Part shown: piece by piece, positions 23,419 through 35,690 of the stretch
Numbering within the stretch: position 1 is the first letter of the stretch
How the letters are laid out: every line of letters begins with the position of its first letter
NCBI RefSeq assembly: GCF_954871325.1
Contig: NC_088776.1
Coordinates: forward strand, 28,630,508 to 28,694,507
Length of the DNA stretch: 64,000 nucleotides
Origin: Gordionus sp. m RMFG-2023
Lineage: Eukaryota > Nematomorpha > Gordioida > Chordodea > Parachordodidae
Direction: 5' to 3'
Notes under the pieces: generated by a model
Database searches by the model: none
What the model was told of the DNA's origin: nothing
Seen by the model: only the letters and a program-made list of their open reading frames with translations
Program-made: the position numbers and the translations under genes

Positions 23419-23719
23419 TAATTACATAGGTTAATGTAGATTTATCCATATGTTTTTTTGTTTTTGCATAATATTCAAAAAATAAATGACGATTATATAA
23501 TGACAAAACAGATTTAAAAAATACATTAAAATATAAAAAATTGGATATTTTAATTTTTGTTCTTTCTTTATGTATTCCGATTCCTTTAAAATAATTATAG
23601 TTTTATAAATTTACCTTAATTCAATGGTTGTCCTCGATAACCGATCTCCAAATATTGATGTATCTTATTATAAAAAATTGAAAAGTCCTAAGGAATAGTA
23701 AATTCATTAAGAATTGATG
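23419..23719. other. AT-rich spacer
   Basis: Nothing recognised. Confidence 0.4.
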
Positions 23720-24540
23720 TTACATGATGAGCGATTTCTTTCTTGTATTTGGTCTAGGATTGATTGACCTATATTTGTTTTTTAATACCCCAAAGAAATT
23801 TTCTATTGGATTTAGTTGCGGCGAATAGGGTGGCAAATATTCTATTCGCTCTTTAAAAATAGCAATGAAGTGACTTTTATGGATCGATGCATTGTCCTTA
23901 ACAATAACTGCGTCACTTGGTATGATATTAATAAGTTCTATTATATATTCTCGAAATAGTAGACTATTATCAGGTTCCTCGATGATGCGATAAAGTATCA
24001 CAACTTCGATTCTCATAGTACATAATATACTTAAATTTTTACCCTTAGATGATAGGACTTTACAATTGGCGTAACGTTTTATGGTGCCCAGGCGTAAACA
24101 GGTACAACATGTAAATTTATATCTGTCTCGTCTAAGAAAAATATTTTTTCTCTGGCTATATTCAATATTTTTATACAATAAATTTGGCGTATATTGACTG
24201 TGCCCGGTGTGTTCCTCCTCTCAGGTTCCTTTCCTGCACGTTTTTTGGACCATCCTATTTTTTAAATATATTTTGAAATCCTGGAGGTAAATTTTCTATA
24301 ATATCTTTAATAGTGAATGTATTGCTAGTCATTAAAAGTTCCATTATTTTCTTTCTATATTGAAGATGTCTTTTTTTTTCTACCCCTCTTTCCAATTAAA
24401 TAATCTTTCAAAAGGTCTCCGATTATTTCGGGAAATGTTTCGCGTCTTAATTTATTAATAGACGATAAAAACATATCTAAATATACGATATTTTGAGTTT
24501 TTATATTTCCTTTTTGGAATTGCTGAGATTAAATTTGCTG
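23720..24540 (-). pseudogene. Tc1/mariner-IS630-like (DDE_3 type) transposase remnant
   Basis: In 24178-23720 the minus strand reads IIPSDAVIVKDNASIHKSHF and then IEYLPPYSPQLNPIENFFGV, with the signature DN and NPIE positions of IS630/Tc1/mariner transposases. I count 30 residues between that Asp and the Glu, compared with the usual 34 or so, which may mean a small deletion. Upstream, in another frame near 24140, FLDET-like sequence fits the first catalytic Asp. Still further upstream (24240-24540) is a degraded, basic N-terminal part. Frame breaks are numerous. No flanking inverted repeats were identified. Confidence 0.8.
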
Positions 24541-24608
24541 GATCGATAATAGAATCACCATTTAAAGAGGGAGAATTGAAAATATGGAAATATTTGTAGT
24601 AGATATAT

Positions 24609-25007
24609 AGAGATCTGCAAAGTTAGGCCTGGCGAGTCCGGTCCTCGGGCCTAATTATATTTAAAATAATCGGGTTCGGGCAGGGCCTAATATTTTAAAA
24701 AAAATTCGGGCCGGGTCGGGTCGGACCTTGGATTTTTTTAAAAATATATCTTAATTTATCAATTTTATATTGAATTTTTTATGTATAATAAAAATATTTG
24801 ATTTTATTTATTGAAACTAAACGACATATAACATATGTCTTTTATTTTGAGTAATTATAAAAATTAATTTCTATTTTAAATAAATTCGGGCCGGGTCGAT
24901 AAATTTTTTTTAAAAAAAATCGGGTTCGGGCCGGGCCGGCAAAACTTTTTTAAAAAAAAATTCGGGCCGGGCCGGGCTTGCAAAATTAGGCCCGATGCAG
25001 ATCACTA
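24609..25007. mobile_element. GCCCGG-family hAT MITE with 8-bp TSD
   Basis: About 400 bp, beginning (T)AGAGATCTGCAAAG and ending GATGCAGATCACTA, flanked by AGATATAT at 24601-24608 and 25008-25015. Rich in GGGCCGGG / CGGGTCGG blocks separated by AT-rich DNA. Non-coding. Close relatives at 27671-28085, 53225 and 58414-58794. Confidence 0.9.
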
Positions 25008-25015
25008 AGATATAT

Positions 25016-25640
25016 TAGGTATTGAATTAATAAAACAGAATTAAGATTTGATGTAAATTAATTTTTATTTTTTATGTTACTAGATAAAATTTGTCTTATA
25101 TTAAACATTTGAAAAAAATATTAAACTTTATTTTATAAAAAAATTTAAGTAATATAAAAATTGTAAATGCAAAAAAATTACATTAAAATTTATACATATG
25201 TATCATTGTAGTGTTTGTTTTGTTATATATTAATGGATCGTCATTTGTAAAAATAAAGACACATTGTTTCATTCTTTTAATTTTCTGTTTTTATATAATA
25301 ACTTACCCTGTAATAATTTTTTTAAGTATCATATCCTTTAAATAAAAAAAAAAAGATTACCATACATAAGATTAAATAATATTAATAATTATTTTTAATA
25401 TATTAAATTTTTTTAAAAAATTTTAAATATAAAAATAAACAAAAATGCATAACGTAATTGCGGATTTAATGAAACATGTTGACGATATAAAAACCCAACC
25501 CTAGATAAAAATATTTTGTTTGAAAAATAAATAAAATAACACTTTTAGAATTTATAAAAAAATTTATAATAATCTTCCGTTTTTTTATAAAATTAATATA
25601 CACAATTTCTTTTTGGATAACTTAAGGTCAAAATATGATA
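25016..25640. other. AT-rich spacer
   Basis: Nothing recognised. Confidence 0.4.
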
Positions 25641-25649
25641 ATTTATAAC

Positions 25650-27070
25650 TTATTTTTTCGTTGTTTATTTTATTTTCTATTACATCTACCTTTTTTATAT
25701 TATCGAAAATGGCTTGTGAAACCTTTATTTAATTTATATTTATTTTATAAAAGATCTAAATATATTTATTTTTCTATTTGTATTGCGCATAATTTTTTTT
25801 CTCTCTTTAGCTTTCACCTCTTCTGGTGGTAAGCTCTTTCCTCTCCACTTTATGTTATTCATACTATATCTTTTATCTAATTTATACTTCTTCATATTGA
25901 ATCTAACTTTATGGCCCAATTGAAGTTTTGGCCTTCCTCTTTTACTTTTGCCCATCACTTCCAAACTCTCAACCTTATTTTCTAAGTAGTTCATAGGCTT
26001 TCTCATTGTGTGCCTATACCACCTAAGTCTGTTCATCATTATCTTAATCTTAATAGGCACTACCTTTAAATTTCCTAGTTTTCTTGTACTTCGCACCTTA
26101 TCTTTTCGTGATACCCCAGCAATTATCCTCAGAATTCTCATTTCCATAGTTTGTATTGGCCATGTTTCCGAACTATATAGAATAGTTGGTTGTACTATGC
26201 AACTCTAAATTTTTCCCTTCAATTTGTGTGGGATTCTTTTGTCAAAGAGCACTCCAGATAAAGATCTCCACTTTAACCACCTTGATTAATTTTACTCTTT
26301 ATCTCTGTCTCTATTGTGCCGTTTGTTTGTATAGTGGAGCCCAAATATTTGCAGCTTTAAATTGCCGATATCTGTCATTCATTTATATCAATGCTCTCTG
26401 TTTCATCTTCTATCACCCATCTTTCTTCTCTTTACTTTTATCCGTGCTTTTCTAGGATATTTATCCAACTCACTAATCATTCTTTCATTTCATCCTTAGA
26501 TTCGGCAAGTATCACAATACATCTGCAAATATATTCCACGGGACTCTTTGTGGTATAGACTGTGCTAATACATCTATTACCGTTATGAAGAGAAGTGGAC
26601 TGAGAGTCGACCCTTGATGAGCTCCCTCGGCTATTGTGAAGCCTGCTGAAGTACCTGTTGTGCTAGGACCATGGTTATATTATCCATATACATATCCTGT
26701 ATTATTCTTAAATATTTTTCTAAACATTTTTGTGGCATCGCGCCCACCAGATAAGTTTTCTTGGGATTCTATCGAAGGCCTTTTCTAGATCGAGAAAGAC
26801 CATTTGTAGCTTTTTGTTCTTTTCCTTGTATTTTTCGCTCATTTGCCTAATAGTGTATTGCATCAGTTGTTGATCTTCTAGGCATAAAGCCAAACTGAGT
26901 CTCTCCTATTTCGATTATGTCTCTTAATCTTTTTTCTATGATTTTTTCATAAAGTTTAAGACAGTGTGACATTAGTTTTATGCCCCTGTAATTTTGATAA
27001 TTGTGTGGATCCCCTTTGTTTTTGAAGATAGGAACTAGATAGCTATTGGTAAAAATTATTTGATTGTCAT
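25650..27070 (-). mobile_element. LINE (RTE-like), 5'-truncated, reverse-transcriptase half plus C terminus
   Basis: Reading the minus strand from about 27060: YQNYRGIKLMSHCLKLYEKI, then ETQFGFMPRRSTTDAIHY (reverse transcriptase fingers/palm), RSRKGL in place of an LDLEKAFD-type motif, AEGAHQGSTLSPLLF near 26610, and FAD.. near 26540 (core catalytic motif degraded). The C-terminal portion (26147-25740) reads METRILR-like MEMRILRIIAGVSRKDKVRS, then RLRWYRHTMRKPMNY. Frame changes and stops are scattered (for example near 26830, 26700 and 26150). It is a dead copy; the order of motifs is RTE-like. Confidence 0.88.
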
Positions 27071-27324
27071 GTGATAATTGATAAAATTAGATATACTGTA
27101 AATCTACGACATATAATATTCCACTGTTTGTATTGTGTTTTAATTTTTTTATTTAATTTATGATTTAATTTTATCAATAGTTTTATAATTATATTTTACT
27201 TTTATTAGGATAAATAAATTTAAATTACTCACTTTATAAAAAATTATATTTTATATATTATATTGTTTAGTAATTTTATGGATCTATTATTATAATTATA
27301 ATAAATTTCACTTTTGTCTTAAGA

Positions 27325-27632
27325 CTTATCTTTGGCTTAAATTCCATTTCTTCAAAGATATTTTTGGTTCACTTTTTTTATATATAAATGCTTTTTTCCA
27401 AAATTTTATAAATTATGATGAATAGTTTTAGTTTAAAAAAATATCAACTTTTACATTCTTTCTTTCAAATTATTGTTTAAGATATATGCATACATTTTTG
27501 GGGGTCAGGGAGAGGGGAGGCAAAGGGGGATATTTTTTATTAGCTTAAAATGATATTCACAAAAAGTGATAAATTTCTGAAGGGGGGAGGGAATTTCCCT
27601 TTGCCCCCCCCCCACTGGCTATGCCTATGGGC
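27325..27632. mobile_element. Poly-G/C-ended MITE fragment, right half
   Basis: Matches 55770-56060 (CTTTGGCT..., TGCATACATTTTTGGGGG, TTAGCTTAAAATGATATTCA) and ends in a poly-C run followed by ACTGGCTATGCCTATGGG. Complements the left-half copy at 10578. Confidence 0.65.
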
Positions 27633-27670
27633 CACGTAGTTATTCAAACTGAGTCCGGAGACTCCTAGAT

Positions 27671-28085
27671 TAGTGATCTCATCGAGCCCAATTTTACAAG
27701 CCCTGTCCGAAATTTATTTAATTGTCTTGCCTCGCCCGATCTTGAACAAATTTTTTTTTATTTGTTTAGAAAAGCCCGACCCGATAATTATTTGCCCAAC
27801 CAACCCAGCTCGAATTTATTTAAATATAGAAAATTTAATTTTTTTTTATTGTAAAAAAAAATTTTACAAATAAGAAATATTAGTGCCGTGTTTCTTGCAC
27901 GAATTTTAAAATATATAAATTTATTTGATAAAATGTAATGATATCATATTTACAATTTTAAACCCGACCCGACCCAAATTTTTTTGGAAAATATCTGGCC
28001 CAACCCAGCTCGAATCAAAATTATTTTTTAAAATTAGACTCGGATCGACCCTGGTACTGGCTGGGCCGGGGTTTGCAGATCTCTA
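27671..28085. mobile_element. GCCCGG-family hAT MITE
   Basis: Begins TAGTGATCTCATCGAGCCC and ends GTTTGCAGATCTCTA. Flanks TCCTAGAT and TTCTAGAC (6 of 8 identical) are a likely decayed 8-bp target duplication. Internal CCCGACCCGACCC and GGCTGGGCCGGGG blocks. Confidence 0.85.
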
Positions 28086-28329
28086 TTCTAGACTATAAAA
28101 ACGAGATAATTTTTGTAACCATTAAGGAAGATATTGAGAATAGAAGAGAATATAAGAAATGCTTGCAAGCAATATGAAACTTTAATATTGAAAGACCCTT
28201 CAGACTGTAAAAAATTAAGGTTTTGCATGATATACACTTACCAAAATAAATCAAAAGGAAAAGGAATAAAAAAATTAAAGTAGAAAATAAAAAAATACCA
28301 CAAAATAATAAGTGTGTAAATCCTATAGT

Positions 28330-30360
28330 TTCATTTTCTCCACACAGAATTCACATCGAAATATTCTCATTCACCTAGTCTCTATAATATGAAATTATCT
28401 AATAATAAACAAATATCCCATATTATATATATAATAATAATTCTTCTAATTATATCTCGTATCCTTAAATTTGCATAAGAAAATATCTATATAAAAAAAT
28501 ATTAATTTAAATATCACAACACACTTCCATTTAAATTAGACCAACCATTCTGCAAACTGCCTTAATTTTCTTCCATCTCTGCTTTAATGATCTTGTTTCT
28601 CCATCAAAGATTAATAAATTCTAACGATAGCTTGTAACCGATTAACTATTACTTTTAAACGATTATCAATTAATTCTGGTTAATTTCCCCATCACGATCT
28701 TAGACTCTCATGTCTTCTACTATAGTTTCCTTTTGCCTGGGAATCGATTCCATTGTTTATCCTTACTTGATCTTTGTTTTAAGATCTAAGGTTATTTCAT
28801 ATAATCGAATTCTACCTAATATAATCTATTAAATTGCCTAATATCTTTCATTATTCCTGAAGTATTTTATCACTTTTTTATTTTAATTTAAATCTTAAAT
28901 TTATAATACATAGTTAAAATATTAAATAAATTATATAATTATGTCAAATTCAACTACCCCTTTACTCTCAAATAATTACCATATCGTCATTGAACAATTT
29001 GCCTATAATAGTATGCTAAATTTATATCTAATTTCTTTAATTATTCTTCATCTTAAAATCTCTTAGTTCTAAATATATACCAAAAATATATTTTTGTATC
29101 ATTGCGCCTTTATTTTATCATATTTTTTGACCCATTGTACTCGCACGTTTTTCAATAAAATCCCAAATTTATTGTACTTTAAGCATCCGTGTTTACAATA
29201 AACATCTGAAAATTATTGTCGTTTTACAATCTAATCTTTTCATTTTTCAATAAACCCCGAAAGTTATTGTCCTTTTACAATCTCTGTTTTTTTATTTCTA
29301 TAAAATCCAACATTTTTATTTACAAATCTTGATCACTTTTTCAAACATTAAATTCTTGTTTTTCTAAATTTTTTCGATTCTTATAATTTCTTAAACAAAT
29401 CTTATAACCCTTGTAAATCATCTTATAGAACTTAAACCGATCTTTTCTTTTCCTCTTCCGAACTCTTAAGAATCTCAATATTCAAAAATGATGTATTTCA
29501 TTATTCTGCTTGGATCCTATATCTACAATCACTATGGAAATTGACTTTTCTTTATATCTACTTTCAAGGGTCTTATTAATTTATTATTTCCTTCTAAATT
29601 CGGCCAATCTAAACATTTAATCTTATACTCTATTTCTTTGTTTTCTAAAAAAAAATCATTCTTTTTCATTTTTCTTTTAATTTTTATTATTTAAATTTCA
29701 GCATCAAATAAATAAATTATTTTTTCATTTTGCTTGGATGATATGCTACCAGCTTTATGGTGATTATATAGTTTTCGAATTTCTTATATTTTAAATTACC
29801 TTAAAACAATTTATACTATTTGTTTCTGCTTAGATCTTTTATCTACAAAATCTATGGTAATTGATTCTTTTAGTTTTCTATTTTCTTAAATCTAAAACCT
29901 CATTAAAAATTTAACTATTTCTTCATTCTACCTGAATCTTTTATCAACAAGCTCTAATTGGCTTTTTTCTATATCTAATTTTAAGGCCTTATTAATTTAT
30001 TATCTATAAACGATTAAGCTTATACTCTCTTTCTTTATTTTCTAAATATCTTTTTCATTTTCTCGTAATCTTTAGTATCTCAACTTCCATGTCAACAAAA
30101 AATTACCACATCTCTTTATACAGTTTATATATTTTATCTACAACTCTATGGTAATTGATTCTTTTAGTTTTCTATTTTCCTAAATCTAAAATCTCATTAA
30201 AACAAATCAATATAGACACTTCCATCTCTTTTTTGTTATTTCTTCACTTGTTTTTCTATTTGCTATTATTTTATTAATGATGCATAATTTATCTCAAATC
30301 TTATTAATGATCCAACATAAAATCATATCTTTAATTAGCTAAATTATGGCAAGAAAGAGT
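28330..30360. repeat. Left arm of a large divergent inverted repeat
   Basis: Reverse-complementary similarity to 32880-34600, aligned by eye in order: 28525-28610 with 34330-34415; 28835-28965 with 33480-33620; 29120-29290 with 33030-33220; 30255-30345 with 32915-33000. Best blocks look about 75-80% alike. The top strand is pyrimidine-rich. Between 29500 and 30215 this arm has extra units containing ATCTACAA..TCTATGG.AATTGA, lacking in the other arm. No coding potential seen. Confidence 0.75.
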
Positions 30361-30589
30361 TTAAAAATGTGGGGAAGAAAAATTCAATTCCATTGCAAAA
30401 CCAAAAGGAAGCGAGAAGCTAAATTTATTAATTATCAAAAGGGGCACTTTCTAAACACTCTGAAAAGGTAGTAATGCGCCACACCTAAAATGAGAGAAAT
30501 AATGGATACCGATAATAAACACATTGATATGATTGAACTTTTAACATTATTCGGCCAAGCTAAGATTAGAAAAAGTTTTCAGCTAATAT

Positions 30590-30755
30590 TCAGATTTTAG
30601 ACAAAAGATTACTTAATTTTAAAATATTACAATATTACTTAATTCCATATTATAGATGAAAATATTACGAAGATGTAAATTTTAAAGGAGAGATATATAG
30701 TTGAGATTTTGTGGATATAATTTACTTTTCAATTTTTTAGAAAGAATACTTTTTT
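30590..30755. repeat. Direct copy of the outer end of the right arm
   Basis: AGATTTTAGACAAA through GTGGATATAATTTACTTTTC matches 34412-34560 in the same orientation (shared GAAGATGTAAATTTTAAAGG). It is a third copy of the segment that also forms the outer end of the left arm. Confidence 0.75.
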
Positions 30756-31029
30756 ATTTTTCTTGGAATTGAAGTTTAATTTTCTTAATTTAGTATCACA
30801 ATTTTAATATAAGTCAAAAATGATTATAAAATTACAAAATAAGTTATAATTTTTACAACTATTGTAAAAAAAATATAACATTTGTAAATCACAATTATAT
30901 AAATTCATTAATTTTTGCTGTCTTTTATCTATTGAGATCCAAGTTCCTTTTTAGCGTTTACATTATAATTGGGAGAAAAATAGCCTAGGTCTATGTTAAA
31001 TCAGGGGGTTTCGGTTATTGAGAGTATAA

Positions 31030-31700
31030 AGCTGAGATAATTGCACTTTATTATGTTTAGGGCTAAACTTTGATGTTGATAGAATCCCTCGTTGGGAACC
31101 TTATTCCTAGCAGAGATCCGGTGCCAGCTCTTTAAAAAAGGCCAGGGCATGAGAGCCTAACAATGTTAGAGTAGTAGCGATTAGTGGTAGAAATGTATAG
31201 TTGGCAGGTAGCGATGGGAAATATTTAGAGGTCCAGTTGAACATCCTTATATATTAGAAGGGCAAGAGGATCGATGCATGAGAAATCCCAGGTTAAGAAT
31301 CCCCCCTCTTCCAAGGATCATGGTAGAACCAACCGTTTACCATCTGAATTGTAAACGCCAGTCGAGGTTTGACTGGATGCCAGCAGATTTCAAGGCCCTG
31401 GTAATATAAATGGCATTTTGAATGCCTAATAAATCTGCCTCTACAGCGCTTGCAGTGCAAGGAGTGACGGCCTTTGGAGTTGACCGTTGTTTGGCAGAGA
31501 ATACAGTGATAGGGTATCACCATATCATAATCAAGTTTAAAACCGGTGGCGTGAAGTAGCTCATCATTGCTTAGGAGCTGGCCAAGGTTTCGCGATGGGA
31601 AAGCCTCGAGAAATTAGTAGAATGGTTCTTGGGTTGGTTCTTCAATTAAGTATGCAACGGAATTTCCAACTAGAGGCTTATCTTAGTCCTTCTTTAGTGC
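31030..31700 (-). mobile_element. Retroelement fossil: region after the reverse transcriptase
   Basis: The minus strand carries a Cys/His motif region (HCILCQTTVNSKGRHSLHCK, then GRFIRHS) and downstream FLPLIATTLTLLGSHALAFF, a combination I recognise from the C-terminal part of reverse-transcriptase proteins abundant in cnidarian, mollusc and other invertebrate genomes. Only this tail is left; no polymerase palm was seen. It is an old, broken remnant situated between the arms of the inverted repeat. Clade not assigned. Confidence 0.7.
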
Positions 31701-32879
31701 CTATGAGGGAGGCTCGACTAATGAGAGAGACTTCCATAGATGAATTTTCTTATAATTTTTTTATTTTTAACTATAATTTTTTAGTATTATTTTAAATTTA
31801 TTACTTATATTTTTAATTTTTAAGTATTATTATTTTTTGATTATGTTGAATTATATAATAAAGTGATAGTAAAATTATTTATTCATATTTATATAAATAT
31901 GTGTTTATTATGATTTTTAGCAACCTTTTTATTTATAGGTTACATAGTCTTTCATATGCTAACTTATTAAAGTTTCTTACAGCTTGTCAACGGTTCTTAT
32001 ATTATCTTCTATTTCAATCTATTCTCCAATTGTTACTTCAATCATGCTTTTTACATTAAGCCCAAGAGCGAAAATAAATTGGACCAAGGTTCTCCTAATT
32101 ATTCAGTTTAATGCAAATCAATGGTTACAGGAGGACAAGGGTTGTGTAAAATGGCAGGCTAATGCCAAAATTTTAATAAAAAGGTAAGAAAATATAATAT
32201 AGAGGATTTAAATTATATTTTAAAAAAAATATGGTTAAAAAAAAGAGAAAATTTAGTATAAATATAATCTACTTTGAGATTAGATTTATTTAAATTAAAT
32301 TTTAAGGACCTATGTTAAAAAAGACTGAAATTATTTTACGGTAGCTCATTTAGATCTCGAACTATGTAAATATTGTTATGATTAAGATACAAAAATGTGT
32401 AGCAATATGATTATCTAAAATGGAAAACAAAGGATTATAAAGGTAGCATTAATAGTAGATAAGATATAAAGAAGTTTGTGCATAGTTATGTAAAGGTGAT
32501 AATTTATGAAATTTATAACAGAGATTTACTGGTAAACTCAGAACTAACATAAGTTAACTGTGACTATATATGTTTTAGATTTATTTGTAAAGATATATTA
32601 TAATTAAAAATAGGCAAGATTGAGAAAAAAAGACTGAAACGATTACAAATAGTTTGGTTAAAAGATACTATAATTTAAAAATTCGGAGTCTATGATTAGA
32701 GACTAAAACGAATAACAATTATTGTTACAAAATATGTTGATGTTGTAATTAATTTCTTGCTAAAGATTTACGTTTAACTATATAAAATAGCCTCAATGAT
32801 CTGATATGTGAATAAGATACACATAAGTTGATAATATTTAGTAAAATATAAGGTTGTTGATTAACCAAAATCTTCAGGA

Positions 32880-34600
32880 AGAGACATTCATCATTTCAAA
32901 AATCAGGCCGCAATCAAGCTCAATTAGAGATCGGAATTTTATTTAGGGTCATTAATAAGATTTGAGATCAATTATGCAACATTATTTTAATAATAGCAGA
33001 AAGAAAAACATGCATTAGAAATTTATACATTAGTTGCTTTTCAACAACGGGTGTGGGAAAAACTATAATGATTAGATTTCATTAGTTGTTCAAAACGTGG
33101 ATGTGAAAACCATAATGATTTGAGTTCAGAGGTTATTGAACAACGTGGGTGCGAAAGCTATAATGATTAGATTTTATTGATTTTTCAACAACCCATGTCC
33201 GAAATGAGATATATATTTCAGTAGTTTTTTTAATAACCGATGTGAGCTGTGTAGTTAAGAAGAAAATAAATAGATATCATGTTTTCCTTAAAAACTTGAG
33301 CTTGCAAAGGTGCATAAAATATGAGGAAATAAATGCGCAATAATAATGGTAAAAATTAATAAAAGAATTTTAGATTTCAATTTAGCAGCAGACATAGTTG
33401 ACAAAGATGATGATCAATAGCTAAAGGATGACTATAGGCATGGTTCAGTGAAGATATGGGTGGCTAATTGAAGAGGTAGTAGAATTTGACATAATTATAT
33501 AATTTATTTAAATATTTTGACTACGTATTATAAATTTAAGATTTGATTAAGAGAAAAAAGTGAGCAAATATTTCAGGAATTAAGCGAGAAGTTAGGCAAT
33601 TTAATAGATTAGGTTAGACCGAATTAGAGTATATGTGATCACCTTAGACATTAGAGGAATTTGACATATTATTATAATTTATTTTTGTATATTTGAACTA
33701 GGTATTTTAAATTTAAGAATGAATGTAAGAAAAAAAAAGCATAAGACATTTCAGAAGTTATGAAGGGTTTGATAGAATATTTTAGTAGAAACGAATAGGA
33801 CATTAAGACCAAAAAGTTCAAGTTAGGATAGACAAATAATAGAATCGATATATCGGCAAAAGCAAACTTTAGTATATGATACGTAAGTTGACAATCATAG
33901 AAACAAGAATTGGTGGAAACAATCGTTAATCGTTGCCAATGATCGTCAATCGTTTACATAGATAAAGCGCTATTAGTTACAAGTGAATATTAGAAACAAG
34001 CAAAAGACTAGAATAATTTATCAAGAGAATTTAAGACCCACTTTAGAAGAACAAAGTTGGAAAGAAAGACTAGTATCAATCGATAATAGTATCGTTGAAA
34101 AGCAAGCGTTAATCTGGTTCGAAGCAACAGAAGATAGGATTAAAGAATTTCAAGCTGTTATTAAAAGAAATAAACTTTGTAAAGGTAGTAAGCGGTAATC
34201 GGATACAATCAGTTGTTGGAATCTAAGAATACGAGACAAGGAACATAAAACTAAAAGATTAACCCATGATGTGATTAAAATAAGTCATCGGATAAAGAAT
34301 AAAAGAAGACTAGCGTTTGTGGAGATACAAGATTAGTAAAACAGAAATAGGAAGGAAAGTTGATCATTTGCAGAATGGGTAGTCTTATTTAAGTGGAAGG
34401 GTATTGTAATATTTAGATTTTAGACAAATGTCTTATTAGAAGATATTACAATATTATAATTTCATATTATAGACTATGTAATTGAGGATATTTTGAAGAT
34501 GTAAATTTTAAAGGAAAGATACATATTACATAGCTGAGATGTTGTGGATATAATTTTCTTTTCACTTTTTTGGAAAAAATTTTTTTTTATTTTTTTTTTA
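32880..34600. repeat. Right arm of a large divergent inverted repeat
   Basis: Counterpart of 28330-30360 (matched blocks listed there). The top strand is purine-rich. Contains its own tandem structure: about four imperfect units with CAACGTGGGTG / ATAATGATTAGATTT at 33035-33215, and two roughly 170-bp units at 33475-33620 and 33650-33795. Confidence 0.75.
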
Positions 34601-35340
34601 TTTTTAACTTAAATTTTTTAAATCTTTTTGTAATGTTAAATTAATATATTTTTGTTTTATAATTTATCATTTTATATTTAATGGAGATTAATAAAGGAAA
34701 CCATAAATTATGTTATTACATTTTTGTTTCAATCTTCATACCCTTCATTATTCTATTTATCTATCATCTTTTTTTTAATTTAGATTCAATTAAGCTTTTT
34801 TCAAAAATTATTTTGAGTTTTTATCCGATATGCCTGCATTGGTAAATGTGCCTGAAACGTAACAAGAAAATATTATAATAAATTAAATATTTTATTAACG
34901 GGTCAAGATTCGTTAGAAAATAGCATGTACCTAGATCTACTAACTGATAATAATTTAATAAATATAGCCATTCTAAATATATCCATTGTTTTGAGGATTA
35001 TTTTAACTATTCTAATCGACTGAAAGCAGCTTTTCAAAACTAAAACTAATCAAGACTCACTTAATATCCTGCATGGCATAAGACCGCCTCGTAAACCTAT
35101 CCCTAATTTCAATCGAAAATGGCATTTACCTCTATTGGAAATAAAAATGCAAGAATGATAAATTGTTCTACTATTTTTAATGATTATATGATAAGCCTGG
35201 GATTATATACACAGTCATGCAAATTAATTTATTTTAATATGCGTTACTCATAATTATGATTAAAATTCAATATCATATTACATGTTATTAGTTTTTGTCA
35301 GAATACGAATGGGTTTTAAAAGCCGTCGAATTAGATTTAG
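34601..35340. other. AT-rich spacer
   Basis: Nothing recognised. Confidence 0.4.
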
Positions 35341-35690
35341 CCCTGGGCCGGCAAAAGTCTCGGTATATAATGAGCACCACTACCTGATTATAGAGAACAC
35401 TTTTTTATAGTGGTCATCATCACTTTCCTAGGGAAACCATGTGACCATCTCTTTATAGGGATAATCTTTTTATGATGACCACCATTCTATATTGAATTTC
35501 TTATTAGGATGACCAACTTCTTATAATGACCCACTCTTTATAGGAGTCATCTTTTGACAATGATCACATACATATGGTAATTATACACCAACTTCTTATA
35601 GTAATCATCTGATTATAACCATCATCATTATATTGACCATCTTTCTAAAGTGACTACCCCTCATTATGCTGGCGCTATACGTTTCAAAAC
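35340..35690. repeat. Degenerate short tandem array, TIR-element-like
   Basis: Begins GTCTCGGTATATAATGAGCA and ends CCTCATTATGCTGGCGCTAT. In between, variants of TTATAGTGACCATC recur more than ten times. CTCGGTATAATGA-type ends with short ACCA repeats occur in pogo/Tigger-like MITEs, so this may be one, but no target duplication is clear. A related phrase (CTCGCTATAACCACGGGTTC) is at 44202. Confidence 0.5.

Noticed and set aside
31595-31795. Plus-strand frame
   Set aside because: Antisense to the retroelement remnant and ends in low-complexity AT DNA.
30590-34590. Direct repeats at 30590-30755 and 34412-34590 as LTRs of a retrotransposon
   Set aside because: The same segment also occurs inverted at the outer end of the left arm, there is no primer-binding site or polyprotein between, and the inverted-repeat layout explains it better.
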